From NCBI GenBank assembly GCA_025465135.1, contig JAODNA010000041.1:1-33304 (forward strand): 33,304 bases of DNA. The letters are read 5' to 3'. Shown piece after piece: positions 8,116 to 16,054 of the stretch. Made by a program: the position numbers and the translations under genes. Each line of letters opens with the position of its first letter. The stretch's first letter is position 1. This stretch comes from Frankiales bacterium. Lineage in GTDB: Bacteria; Actinomycetota; Actinomycetes; Mycobacteriales; SCTD01. The notes beneath the pieces were generated by a model. The model searched no databases, was not told the origin of the DNA, and saw nothing but the letters and a program-made list of their open reading frames with translations.

Positions 8116-8934
8116 GTGGGCAGGCTGACCGCGCGACGCCGGGTGCTGAGGCTCGGCGGTCCGGAGCCGGTGGAGCGGCCCGACACCCTGGTCGTCGAGG
8201 AGCCGCTGGAGATCCGGGTCGGCGGACGCGCTCTCGTCGTGACGATGCGCACGCCGGGCGACGACATGGACCTCGCGGCGGGCTTCCTCGTCAGTGAGGG
8301 CGTCGTCAGCGAGGCCGGCCACGTCCGAGGCATCCGCTACTGCGCGGGAGCGGTCGACGGCGAGAACACCTACAACGTGCTGGACATCGACCTCGACCCC
8401 GGCGTACCGGCTCCGGATCCGTCGCTGGAGCGGTCGTTCTACACCACGAGCTCGTGCGGACTGTGCGGGAAGGCGAGCCTCGACGCGGTCCGTACGGCGG
8501 CGCGCTGGCCCGTCGCGGACGACCCGCTCACCATCTCCCCGAAGGTCCTGTCATCGCTGCCCGACACCCTCCGAGACGCGCAGCGGGTGTTCGACAAGAC
8601 CGGTGGGCTGCACGCCGCGGGCCTGTTCACGGCAACCGGGGACCTGCTGGTGATGAGGGAGGACGTCGGCCGCCACAACGCGGTCGACAAGGTCGTCGGG
8701 TGGGCGCTGCGCGACGGTCTTCTGCCGCTGCGCGGCTGCGTGCTGCTCGTCAGCGGCCGCGCGTCGTTCGAGCTGACGCAGAAGGCCTGGATGGCCGGGA
8801 TCCCCCTGCTCGCGGCGGTGAGCGCACCCTCCAGCCTGGCCGTCGACCTCGCCGCGGAGGCGGGCATGACCCTGGTCGGCTTCCTGCGCGGCGAGACGAT
8901 GAACGTGTACGCCGGCGCGCATCGGCTGAGCTAG
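8116..8934 (+). CDS. fdhD: Formate dehydrogenase accessory sulfurtransferase FdhD
   Basis: FdhD takes sulfur from a cysteine desulfurase and delivers it to the molybdenum cofactor of formate dehydrogenase; without it the enzyme is inactive. The 272-aa protein has the conserved RPDTLVVEEPLEIRVGG opening, MRTPGDDMDLAAGFLVSEG, and the reactive-loop motif SSCGLCGK with C114 and C117 (CxxC). The C-terminal half contains MREDVGRHNAVDKVVG and LLVSGRASFEL, also typical. The track start (7987) lies inside divergent fdh. The GTG at 8116 gives GRLTARRRV, the N-terminal pattern I recall from other actinobacterial FdhD proteins. It is divergent from the fdh operon with a 33-bp gap. Its TAG shares a CTAG with the stop of the next, convergent gene. 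Confidence 0.94.
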   Translation: MGRLTARRRVLRLGGPEPVERPDTLVVEEPLEIRVGGRALVVTMRTPGDDMDLAAGFLVSEGVVSEAGHVRGIRYCAGAVDGENTYNVLDIDLDPGVPAPDPSLERSFYTTSSCGLCGKASLDAVRTAARWPVADDPLTISPKVLSSLPDTLRDAQRVFDKTGGLHAAGLFTATGDLLVMREDVGRHNAVDKVVGWALRDGLLPLRGCVLLVSGRASFELTQKAWMAGIPLLAAVSAPSSLAVDLAAEAGMTLVGFLRGETMNVYAGAHRLS

Positions 8935-9299
8935 CGGTCGCCCTCGGTCAGCAAGCCGCGGACGAGCGAGCGGTGCCTGTCGATGCACGTCTCCAGCGCC
9001 GCCTCCTCGCGCGGGGTGGCCCCTCCGATCTTGAAGCGCACCGGGAACCGGCCCTGGATCACCGGGTCCGGGTTGCCCTCGTCGGCGACGACACTCACGC
9101 CGGGCAGCGATCCGCAGTCGCGCTTGAGCAGGTCGCGGGCCTCCTGGCCGACACCCTGCTTCATCGTCACGACGAGCACGCGCGGGTCACCCGCGAGCAG
9201 GTGGTCGAAGACACCGGTCACCACGATGCTGCCGGCCGCCAGCACCCCGAACAGCGTGATGAGGACGGTGTTCGTCCGACGGGAGGCCATGGTCCCCAT
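8931..9299 (-). CDS. Small membrane-anchored protein of unknown function
   Basis: I do not recognise this 122-aa protein. It has one hydrophobic segment near the N-terminus (NTVLITLFGVLAAGSIVVTGVF, about residues 10-31). The remaining 90 residues are predicted to be soluble and contain two cysteines (in KRDCGS and ETCIDRH). Start choice: ATG at 9299 follows GGAAGGGAGA, a good ribosome-binding site; the next ATG three codons on is possible. The track extension to 9692 runs into the divergent PH-domain gene. It is convergent to fdhD with a shared CTAG stop. There is no evidence linking it to formate metabolism. Confidence 0.7.
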   Translation of the reverse strand: MGTMASRRTNTVLITLFGVLAAGSIVVTGVFDHLLAGDPRVLVVTMKQGVGQEARDLLKRDCGSLPGVSVVADEGNPDPVIQGRFPVRFKIGGATPREEAALETCIDRHRSLVRGLLTEGDR

Positions 9300-9323
9300 T
9301 CTCCCTTCCGCGACACTGTGGGC

Positions 9324-9803
9324 GTGACCGACCTCCTCGACGGCGAGTGGCGCCGACCGGCGCGCGCCCTGCTCACGATCCGGCGGGTCGAGTGCGGCCT
9401 GTTCCTCGCGCTGCCGTTCCTCGTCGTCGCGGTCGTCGTCGGGGTCCTCACTGGTCCGGCGCAGGGGACGGCGGTCGCCGCGCTGGGCGCGGTGGTCACC
9501 GGTCTCGCGCTCGTGTCGATCCGGCGCCGCTGGCACGCCTGGGGCTACGCCGAGCGGGACGACGACCTGCTCGTACGACGTGGGGTCCTCATCCGGCGTA
9601 CCTCCGTCGTGCCCTACGGGCGCATGCAGTACGTCGACGTCACCGCCGGTCCGCTCGACCGCCGGCTGGGACTGGCCAGGGTCACGCTGCACACGGCGGC
9701 AGCGGCGAGCGACGCCTCGATCCCCGGCCTGCCGGAGGCGGAGGCGACCCGGCTCCGCGACCGGCTCGCCGCCCTGGGCGAGGCGCGCGCGGCCGGGCTG
9801 TGA
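9324..9803 (+). CDS. PH-domain membrane protein (YdbS-like)
   Basis: This 159-aa protein has two transmembrane helices (about residues 25-62) followed by a bacterial PH-like domain (bPH2, formerly DUF304). The pattern RRGVLIRRTSVVPYGRMQYVDVTAGPLDRRLGLARVTLHTA is the family hallmark. The GTG at 9324 is chosen because the longer frames run through the start of the divergent gene; a GACACT hexamer 6 nt upstream may be a -10 box for leaderless translation. It overlaps the next gene by GTGA. Homologous YdbS/YdbT pairs are known in Bacillus, but no biochemical function is assigned here. Confidence 0.85.
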   Translation: MTDLLDGEWRRPARALLTIRRVECGLFLALPFLVVAVVVGVLTGPAQGTAVAALGAVVTGLALVSIRRRWHAWGYAERDDDLLVRRGVLIRRTSVVPYGRMQYVDVTAGPLDRRLGLARVTLHTAAAASDASIPGLPEAEATRLRDRLAALGEARAAGL

Positions 9804-11092
9804 GCGACGAGGGCTGGCGGCGGCTGCACCCGCTGACGCCGCTCCTGCGGGGGTGGCGCTTCCTGCTGCTCGTCGCCGCCGGCCTCGGCCAGCAGAGCCT
9901 GCGCGGCGACGGCCTCGATCGCACGTACCTCGGCCTGGCCATCCTCGGCGCCACTGCCATCGCCCTGCTCGTCGCGTCCGTGGCCTGGCGGCGGACGCGC
10001 TACCGGCTGACCGACACCGAGCTGCAGGTCGACAGCGGTGTGCTGCAGCGGCGCAGCCGCCGGGTGCCGCTCGCGCGGCTCCAGGCGGTCGACGTGGTCC
10101 GTCCTCTCGTCGCCCGCGTGCTGGGCCTGGCCGAGCTCCGGCTCGAGGTCGTCGGTGGCGGCAGCAGCTCGGAGGCCCCGCTGTCCTACCTGACGGAGGA
10201 GGACGCGCAAGCCCTGCGGCACCGGATGCTCGCGTCCACCACCGGGCCCACCGCGGGACCCGCCCAGGCGCCCGCCGACGCCGTCCTCGTGTCGGTGCCG
10301 ACGGGAACCCTGGTCGCTTCGGTCCTGCTCGGGGGCCCGCTGCTGGCGACGATCGTGCTGCTCCTGCTGCTCGTCGGCGCGGCCGCCGTGCAGGCCACGG
10401 CGGCGGTCGGCTTCCTCGTCGCGGCGCTGCCCGTCTATGCCGGCGTGGTGACCGTCGCCGGCAAGCGGGTCCTCGAGGAGTACGGCTTCACGGTCGAGGA
10501 GTCGCCGCAGGGGCTCCGGTTGCGGCACGGGCTGCTGGACACGCGCAGCCAGACCATCCCGCAAGGACGGGTGCAGGCGATCCGGATCCTGGAGCCGCTG
10601 CTCTGGCGGCCCTTCGGCTGGGTCCGCGTGGAGGTCGACGTCGCGGGCTACTCCGGCGGCCACGGCGAGCAGCAGGCGGCCACCAAGGCGCTGCTTCCCG
10701 TGGCACCCCGGGCGCTGGCTCAGGCCCTGGTCGGTCGCGTGCTCGGTGGCCCGCTGCCGGCGGCGGTGGCCCCGGTGCCTGCCCGGGCGGCGTGGCGCGC
10801 GCCCCTGTCGCGGCGCCGGCTGCGCGCCGGACTCGACCACCGGCACCTGGTGACGACCCGCGGCGTGCTGACGACGACCACCGACGTGGTGCCGCTGGCG
10901 AAGGTGCAGAGCCTGCGCCTCACGAGCGGTCCGTGGCAGCAACGGCTCCGGCTCGCAACAGTCCATGCCGACACTGCCGGTCGGCGGTTGCGGGGCGCGC
11001 AGGCTCACCATCGCGACGCCGCGGAGGCCGGTGGACTGCTCGCCGAGCTGACGGCGCGGACCCGCGTGGCGCGGCGAGACAGCGGGAGATAG
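9800..11092 (+). CDS. PH-domain membrane protein (YdbT-like)
   Basis: This 430-aa partner of the preceding gene is a membrane protein with repeated bPH2 (DUF304) modules. The first module shows DSGVLQRRSRRVPLARLQAVDVVRPLVARVLGLAEL. A second follows (RHGLLDTRSQTIPQGRVQAIRILEPLLWRPFGW), and a third, shorter one is near the C-terminus (TTRGVLTTTTDVVPLAKVQSLRL). Membrane segments lie at about 10-60 and 175-235. The start GTG at 9800 overlaps the previous TGA (GTGA), giving a two-gene translationally coupled unit. The track frame begins far upstream, inside the other gene, and is not the true start. The cellular role is unknown. Confidence 0.87.
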   Translation: MSDEGWRRLHPLTPLLRGWRFLLLVAAGLGQQSLRGDGLDRTYLGLAILGATAIALLVASVAWRRTRYRLTDTELQVDSGVLQRRSRRVPLARLQAVDVVRPLVARVLGLAELRLEVVGGGSSSEAPLSYLTEEDAQALRHRMLASTTGPTAGPAQAPADAVLVSVPTGTLVASVLLGGPLLATIVLLLLLVGAAAVQATAAVGFLVAALPVYAGVVTVAGKRVLEEYGFTVEESPQGLRLRHGLLDTRSQTIPQGRVQAIRILEPLLWRPFGWVRVEVDVAGYSGGHGEQQAATKALLPVAPRALAQALVGRVLGGPLPAAVAPVPARAAWRAPLSRRRLRAGLDHRHLVTTRGVLTTTTDVVPLAKVQSLRLTSGPWQQRLRLATVHADTAGRRLRGAQAHHRDAAEAGGLLAELTARTRVARRDSGR

Positions 11093-11137
11093 CCCCGCGG
11101 TAAGGGCGGCCCACCCGCCGAACGGGTGACGGCGGCG

Positions 11138-11152
11138 TAGCCTCGACGGGTG
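11138..11152 (+). promoter_or_regulatory. Leaderless promoter -10 box of the secreted BNR protein
   Basis: TAGCCT (11138-11143) lies 6 nt before the GTG start codon at 11150, with no Shine-Dalgarno. This matches the actinobacterial TAnnnT box placed so that transcription begins at or next to the start codon. Confidence 0.5.
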
Positions 11153-13246
11153 CCTCTGACTCGTCGCCGCCCCGCCGTACTCGCCCTCGTGATGGCCGGA
11201 CTGGCCCTGGCCGCGAGCAGCCAGCTGCCCGCCGGTGCCACGGTCACGGGGTCGAAGACCGCCCCCGAGAAGACCGTGACGCTGCCGGCCACGCCGGGCA
11301 AGAGCGTCGTGACCTACAAGGGACACGCACCCTTCAACAACGACTCCGCGGGCATCGCAGCGGACAACCCGCTGAGTCCCTGCGACCCGACCAAGGGCGA
11401 CACCTTCAACGACCAGCACTTCATCAAGATCAACGTGCCGGCCGGCATGGACGACCGCTACGACACCCTGATCCGCTTCCAGATCGACTGGACGTTCACG
11501 GGCAACGAGGCTGCAGCCGACATGGCGCTGCACCTGTACGGCCCCGACGGCAAGCAGGTCGCCGAGAGCGACGGCAGCCAGGCCTCTGAGGGCATCAACC
11601 TGACCGACAAGGCGCCCGGCGTCTACGACGTCCTGGTGTGCGCCTTCCAGACCGGGCCGACCGGGCAGGACTACACCGGGACCGTGACCGCGCAGACGCT
11701 CGCGCCAGGGACCTTCCCGGCGGCGAAGGGCGTGACGCCGCCGAAGTTCCAGCAGTACGAAGCCCCCAAGGGCCTCGCGACGGGCGCGGGCGAGCCATCC
11801 ATCGGCAACAACTGGAAGTCCGGCAACACGCTGTTCACGGCGTACACCGATGAGTACGTCGTGAAGTTCGGCGCCGGCACGAGCTCGACCTGGACTCTCG
11901 TCAACGACGACGTCGTCGACGCGTCCAACAAGATCAGCCTCGACCCGATCGGCTACACGGACTCCGAGACCGGCCGGACGTTCGTCAGCCAGCTGTTGTT
12001 CGCGTGCAGCGGCTCGGCCTACAGCGACGACGACTTCAGCACCCAGGCCGTGCCCTCACAGGGCTGCGGCTCGGTCGTCAACGGCTTCGACCATCAGACG
12101 TTCGGCGGCGGCCCGTTCCCGGAGGGTGCGATCCCGGGTGCGACCGTCTACCCGCACGCCGTCTACTACTGCTCGCAGGCGCCCGGCCTCGTCACCCCGG
12201 GGGCGACGTGCTCCCGCAGCGACGACGGGGGCTTGACCTTCGGGCCGTCGATCATCATCTACGACGGCACGCAGTGCAGCGGCATCCACGGTCACGTCCG
12301 CGTCGGTCCCAAGGGCACTGTCTACGTGCCCAACGTGAAGTGCGGCGGCAACCAGGGTCTGGCCGTGTCGAAGGACGGCGGCCTGACCTGGAACGTCTAC
12401 CACGTGCCCGACAGCATCGAGGGCACGAGCGATCCGTCCGTCTCGGCCGGCAAGGACGGCACCGTCTACTTCGGCTACGGCGACGGCACCGGCAAGCCGC
12501 GCATCGCCATGAGCACCGACGAGGGCAAGACCTGGACAAAGTCCGTCGACGTCGGCATCCCGTTCGGCATCAAGAACACCGAGTTCTCCGAGGTCATCGC
12601 CGGCGACGGCAACCGGGCGGCCTTCGCCTTCCTCGGTACGCCGACGCGCGGCTCGACCCAGGCGGCGTCGTTCGGCAAGAGCGCCGACGGCAAGACCTTC
12701 ACCGGCGCGGAGTGGCACATGTACGTCGCGACCACCTATGACCGGGGCAAGACCTGGACCACGGTCGACGCGACCCCGAAGGACCCGGTGCAGCGCGGCT
12801 GCATCTGGAACTCCGGTGGCAGCAACCCGTGCCGCAACCTGCTCGACTTCAACGACATCACCCTCGACAAGACGGGCCACCTGTTGATCGGCTTCGCCGA
12901 CGGATGCGTGCCGGCATCCGTGGAGCCGAAGGGCGACGCGCCCGGCGCCGCGGCCAACGACTGCGTGGCGTCCAAGGCCGTGAGCAGCAACGGGCTCGTC
13001 CAGCACGGCGCGATCCTCCGCCAGATCTCCGGCAAGGGGCTCTTCGCGGCCTACGACTCGACCGCTGCCGTCCCGGTTGCCGCTCCCCCGGCATCCGGTG
13101 GCGGCACGCCGAGCTCGTCCGGATCCGGGTCCGGAGCGCCGTCGTCCGGCGGCAACCTGGCCGCGACCGGTGGCCTGCCGGCCGCGGGGGCCGGTCTGCT
13201 CCTGCTGCTCCTCGGCCTCGCAGCGCACCGCCGTCGTACCGCCTAG
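11150..13246 (+). CDS. Secreted BNR/sialidase-fold protein with LAxTG sorting signal
   Basis: This is a 698-aa exported protein. An N-terminal signal peptide (RRRPAVLALVMAGLALAASSQLPAGA) is followed by a domain of about 180 residues. A beta-propeller region then carries Asp-box repeats: SDDGGLTF, SKDGGLTW, STDEGKTW, SADGKTF and YDRGKTW. A Ser/Gly/Pro-rich linker leads to a C-terminal signal of LAATG (residues 670-674), a hydrophobic helix and HRRRTA. LAxTG is the motif used by class E sortases of actinobacteria, so wall anchoring is inferred. Asp boxes are shared by sialidases and many non-enzymatic propellers, so sialidase activity should not be assumed. The GTG start sits 6 nt after a TAGCCT box. 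Confidence 0.85.
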   Translation: MPLTRRRPAVLALVMAGLALAASSQLPAGATVTGSKTAPEKTVTLPATPGKSVVTYKGHAPFNNDSAGIAADNPLSPCDPTKGDTFNDQHFIKINVPAGMDDRYDTLIRFQIDWTFTGNEAAADMALHLYGPDGKQVAESDGSQASEGINLTDKAPGVYDVLVCAFQTGPTGQDYTGTVTAQTLAPGTFPAAKGVTPPKFQQYEAPKGLATGAGEPSIGNNWKSGNTLFTAYTDEYVVKFGAGTSSTWTLVNDDVVDASNKISLDPIGYTDSETGRTFVSQLLFACSGSAYSDDDFSTQAVPSQGCGSVVNGFDHQTFGGGPFPEGAIPGATVYPHAVYYCSQAPGLVTPGATCSRSDDGGLTFGPSIIIYDGTQCSGIHGHVRVGPKGTVYVPNVKCGGNQGLAVSKDGGLTWNVYHVPDSIEGTSDPSVSAGKDGTVYFGYGDGTGKPRIAMSTDEGKTWTKSVDVGIPFGIKNTEFSEVIAGDGNRAAFAFLGTPTRGSTQAASFGKSADGKTFTGAEWHMYVATTYDRGKTWTTVDATPKDPVQRGCIWNSGGSNPCRNLLDFNDITLDKTGHLLIGFADGCVPASVEPKGDAPGAAANDCVASKAVSSNGLVQHGAILRQISGKGLFAAYDSTAAVPVAAPPASGGGTPSSSGSGSGAPSSGGNLAATGGLPAAGAGLLLLLLGLAAHRRRTA

Positions 13247-13258
13247 CTCGACGTCGCG

Positions 13259-14092
13259 GTGCCTGCGACTGAGACCGCCTTCGTCCTGGGCGGCGGCGGT
13301 GTCCTCGGCGCGTGCGAGGTCGGCATGCTCAAAGCCCTGCTCGAGCACGGCATCCGCCCCGACCTGGTGGTCGGGACATCGATCGGCGCGCTGAACGGCG
13401 CGTTCGTCGCGGCCGACCCGCGGCCCGAGACGGCAACGCGGCTCGCGTCGCTGTGGCGCGACATGGTTGCGGGCGACGTCTTCAGCGGGTCGCTGCTGCG
13501 CCGGGCCGGCACGCTGGCGAAGACCCGCACCCATCTGCATCCGTTCGGCCCGCTGCGCAGCCTGCTGCGCGAGAGCCTGCCGGTAGAGCGGATCGAGGAC
13601 CTGGAGGTGCCGTTCCAGTGCGTGGCCGCGAGCATCGAGCGGGCCGCAGAGCACTGGTTCACCGAGGGACCGCTGGCCGATGCGGTGCTGGCCTCCTGCG
13701 CCGTCCCGGGGCTGCTTGCTCCGGTGCGGATCGGCGACGAGCACTTCATGGACGGCGGTCTGGTGCACAGCATCCCGGTCGGGCGCGCCGTCGCCCTCGG
13801 TGCGACGACGGTCTACGTGCTGCAGGTCGGTCGCGTCGAGCAGCCGCTGGTCGCCCCGCGGCGTCCCTGGGAGGTCGGGCTCGTGGCCTTCGAGATCGCG
13901 CGAAGGCATCGCTTCGCGACCGACATGGCGTCGATCCCGGACGGCGTCACCGTGCATGTGCTGCCCGTCGGTGAGGAGCCGCCGCGCTACGACTCGCGGG
14001 CCGCGCTGCGCTACCGCGACCTCAGCAGCGTGGGATCGCGGGTCGACAGGGCGTACGACGCGACGGCGGCCTACCTGGCCGACATCGCGTGA
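13259..14092 (+). CDS. Patatin-like phospholipase (RssA-type)
   Basis: This 277-aa predicted serine lipid hydrolase uses a Ser-Asp dyad. The oxyanion loop GGGGVLGACEVG, the nucleophile elbow GTSIGA (Ser41) and the catalytic DGG (Asp165) are all present and correctly spaced for the patatin family. No signal peptide is seen, so it probably acts on lipids at the inner face of the membrane. It starts 12 nt after the preceding stop, and its TGA overlaps the start of the acyltransferase gene (GTGA). That coupling points to a deacylation/reacylation pair in phospholipid remodelling, which is inference from context. Confidence 0.9.
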   Translation: MPATETAFVLGGGGVLGACEVGMLKALLEHGIRPDLVVGTSIGALNGAFVAADPRPETATRLASLWRDMVAGDVFSGSLLRRAGTLAKTRTHLHPFGPLRSLLRESLPVERIEDLEVPFQCVAASIERAAEHWFTEGPLADAVLASCAVPGLLAPVRIGDEHFMDGGLVHSIPVGRAVALGATTVYVLQVGRVEQPLVAPRRPWEVGLVAFEIARRHRFATDMASIPDGVTVHVLPVGEEPPRYDSRAALRYRDLSSVGSRVDRAYDATAAYLADIA

Positions 14093-15105
14093 GGCTGCCG
14101 CCCCGGCCGGTGCGGCGGTTGCTCGACCCGCTGCTCCTGGTGGTGCTGCTCGCCGTCGTCGTACTGCTCCCGGTCCTCGTCGTCATCGCCGCGGTCCTGT
14201 CCGTGCGGATGCCGGGACGCTGGCGCGGCCTACGGATCCTGACGCTGGCCGTCGTCTGGGTCACGGTCGAGTGGGTCGGGATCCTGCTCGCGTTCCTGCT
14301 CTGGGTCGCGAGCGGGTTCGGCTGGCGGCTCCGCGCGAGGCGGTTCCAGCTCGCGCACTACGCGCTGCTCCGGCTGGGGCTGTCGGTCATCGCGCGAACC
14401 GCGACGTGGGTGATGCGCCTGCGCCTGGAGGACGACGAGGGCTCGTGGTCGCCGCTGGACGACGGTGTCCCCGGCTCGACCAACGCGATGGTGGTGCTCT
14501 CGCGTCATGCCGGTCCGGGTGACTCCGTGCTGCTCGTGCACACCCTGATGAACGCCGACCACCTGCGCGAGCCGCGCATCGTGCTCAAGGCCGACCTGCA
14601 AGCCGATCCGCTCGTCGACGTCTACCTCAACCGGCTGCCGGCACGCTTCATCACGCCCAACCCCGCGCCGCACGAGCACCCCGAGGACGCGATCGCCGAG
14701 CTCGCCACCGGGATGGGCGCGGAGGACGCGCTCCTCATCTTCCCGGAGGGCGGAAACTTCACGGCCCGCCGTCGCTCGCGCGCCATCGCGACGCTGCGGC
14801 GCAAGGCGATGCACCGGGAGGCCGATCGGGCCGAGCGGATGCGCAACCTGCTGCCGCCGCGCCCCGGCGGCGTCCGGGCGGCGCTCGCCGCCGCGCCGCA
14901 CGCCGATGTCGTCTTCGTGGCGCACACCGGCCTCGACCACCTCGTCACGGTGCGGGACGTCTGGCGCGAGCTCCCCCAGGACAAGGTGCTGAAGCTGCGG
15001 TGGAGCTTCGTCCCGGCCGCCGCCGTGCCCCGGGAGGAGCAGGCACAGGTCGACTGGCTCTACTCCTGGTGGGCCGACATGGACACCTGGATCGCCGACG
15101 CCTGA
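14089..15105 (+). CDS. PlsC-type 1-acylglycerol-phosphate acyltransferase family protein
   Basis: This 338-aa membrane-bound acyltransferase has two N-terminal hydrophobic segments (about residues 14-40 and 52-75). The catalytic HX4D motif is HAGPGD (His140, Asp145). A block corresponding to the substrate-binding FPEGT appears as FPEGGNF (from Phe218). The family transfers acyl groups to lysophospholipids or glycerol phosphate; the exact acceptor cannot be read from sequence. The G-G-N variant of the usual FPEGT suggests a divergent subgroup. It is translationally coupled to the patatin-like lipase upstream by a GTGA overlap. Confidence 0.85.
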   Translation: MRLPPRPVRRLLDPLLLVVLLAVVVLLPVLVVIAAVLSVRMPGRWRGLRILTLAVVWVTVEWVGILLAFLLWVASGFGWRLRARRFQLAHYALLRLGLSVIARTATWVMRLRLEDDEGSWSPLDDGVPGSTNAMVVLSRHAGPGDSVLLVHTLMNADHLREPRIVLKADLQADPLVDVYLNRLPARFITPNPAPHEHPEDAIAELATGMGAEDALLIFPEGGNFTARRRSRAIATLRRKAMHREADRAERMRNLLPPRPGGVRAALAAAPHADVVFVAHTGLDHLVTVRDVWRELPQDKVLKLRWSFVPAAAVPREEQAQVDWLYSWWADMDTWIADA

Positions 15106-15143
15106 CCCGGCGTAGCCGCGCGCCGGGTGGGCAGGAGGCAGGC

Positions 15144-15995
15144 ATGTTCCCCTTCGACCAGCTCGACCGCCTCGAGGAGCTGTCCGTCCTCGACCCCGTC
15201 GTGAAGCCGCTGCGCGCCGCCGTCAACGCCGCGATCCGGCCACAGGCCGTCGCCGACACGCTCCACGGCACCTGGCTCGGCCATCCCCTGCACCCGGTGC
15301 TCGTGCAGGTGCCGCTCGGTGCCTTCGCGAGCGCCTCGATCCTCGACGTCGTCGGCGGCAAGGACGCCCGCGACGGTGCAGACCTGCTGGCCCTGACCGG
15401 CCTGATCTCGGCGGTGCCGGCGGCCCTCGCGGGGGCCAACGACTGGTCGTCGTCCAACCCCCAGGAGCAGCGCAGCGGCCTCGTGCACGCCCTCGCCAAC
15501 GCGATCGGGCTCGGCTGCTGGGTCGCGTCGCTGCTCGCGCGGCGCCGCGGCGACCGGACCCGCGCAACGACGCTCGGCCTGGCCGGCATGACCGCGATGG
15601 GCGTCGGCGGCACCATCGGCGGGCACCTGTCCTACCGTCGCGCCCTCGGTGCCGACTCCAACGCCGACATCGAGGACACCGGCCCGGCCGACTGGACCGA
15701 CGCCGGTCCGGCCGAGGTCGCCGAGGGCAAGCCGGTGCTCCGCCAGGCCGGCGGTACGCCGGTGCTGCTGGTGCGGACCGGTCAGCGGATCGACGCCCTC
15801 GTCGACCGCTGCAGTCACCAGTCCGGGCCGCTGCACGAGGGCGAGCTCGCCGACGGCTGCGTCACCTGCCCGTGGCACGGCAGCCGGTTCCGGCTCGCCG
15901 ACGGCGCCGTCGTGCACGGTCCCTCGACCCACCCGCAGCCCTCGCTGCTCACGCGCGTCGAGGGGAACAGGCTCCAGGTCAAGCTCCGCGACTAA
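15144..15995 (+). CDS. DUF2231 membrane domain fused to a Rieske [2Fe-2S] domain
   Basis: This 283-aa protein has a DUF2231-like N-terminal membrane region containing GTWLGHPLHPVLVQVPLGAF and hydrophobic helices at about 45-165. The C-terminal Rieske domain has both ligand boxes: C223-x-H225 (CSHQSGPLHEG) and C242-x-x-H245 (CPWHGSRF), spaced CxH-x16-CxxH. It is probably a membrane-associated electron carrier; its partner is unknown. The ATG at 15144 has a clear ribosome-binding site (AGGAGGC). The gap to the preceding gene is 38 nt and contains a possible -10 (TAGCCG), so it may have its own promoter. Confidence 0.9.
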   Translation: MFPFDQLDRLEELSVLDPVVKPLRAAVNAAIRPQAVADTLHGTWLGHPLHPVLVQVPLGAFASASILDVVGGKDARDGADLLALTGLISAVPAALAGANDWSSSNPQEQRSGLVHALANAIGLGCWVASLLARRRGDRTRATTLGLAGMTAMGVGGTIGGHLSYRRALGADSNADIEDTGPADWTDAGPAEVAEGKPVLRQAGGTPVLLVRTGQRIDALVDRCSHQSGPLHEGELADGCVTCPWHGSRFRLADGAVVHGPSTHPQPSLLTRVEGNRLQVKLRD

Positions 15996-16007
15996 GAGAC
16001 CAAGAGG

Positions 16008-16042
16008 CGACCGGCCGGTCCCTCGCGGGGCCCGGCCGGTCG
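16008..16042. terminator. Bidirectional terminator hairpin between convergent genes
   Basis: A perfect 11-bp inverted repeat, CGACCGGCCGG (16008-16018) and CCGGCCGGTCG (16032-16042), encloses a 13-nt loop. It lies between the stop of the Rieske gene (15995) and the stop of the convergent ScyD-like gene (16055). There is no T-run, as is common in high-GC actinobacteria. Confidence 0.75.
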
Positions 16043-16054
16043 ACCAAGGTGCTT

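Noticed and set aside
7404-8322. Frameshifted or broken formate dehydrogenase pseudogene
   Set aside because: The frame is unchanged across the single TGA, the residue lies at the known Sec position, and selC, selD and a SECIS-like hairpin are present.
9614-11533. 639-aa minus-strand ORF opposite the PH-domain genes
   Set aside because: It is a shadow of two well-supported plus-strand genes and lacks any recognisable domain.
11150-13246. Calling the BNR protein a sialidase
   Set aside because: Asp boxes alone do not show sialidase activity; the catalytic Arg triad was not identified.
12056-13957. 633-aa minus-strand ORF opposite the BNR and patatin genes
   Set aside because: It is antisense to two genes with clear motifs; its composition is typical of an antisense frame.
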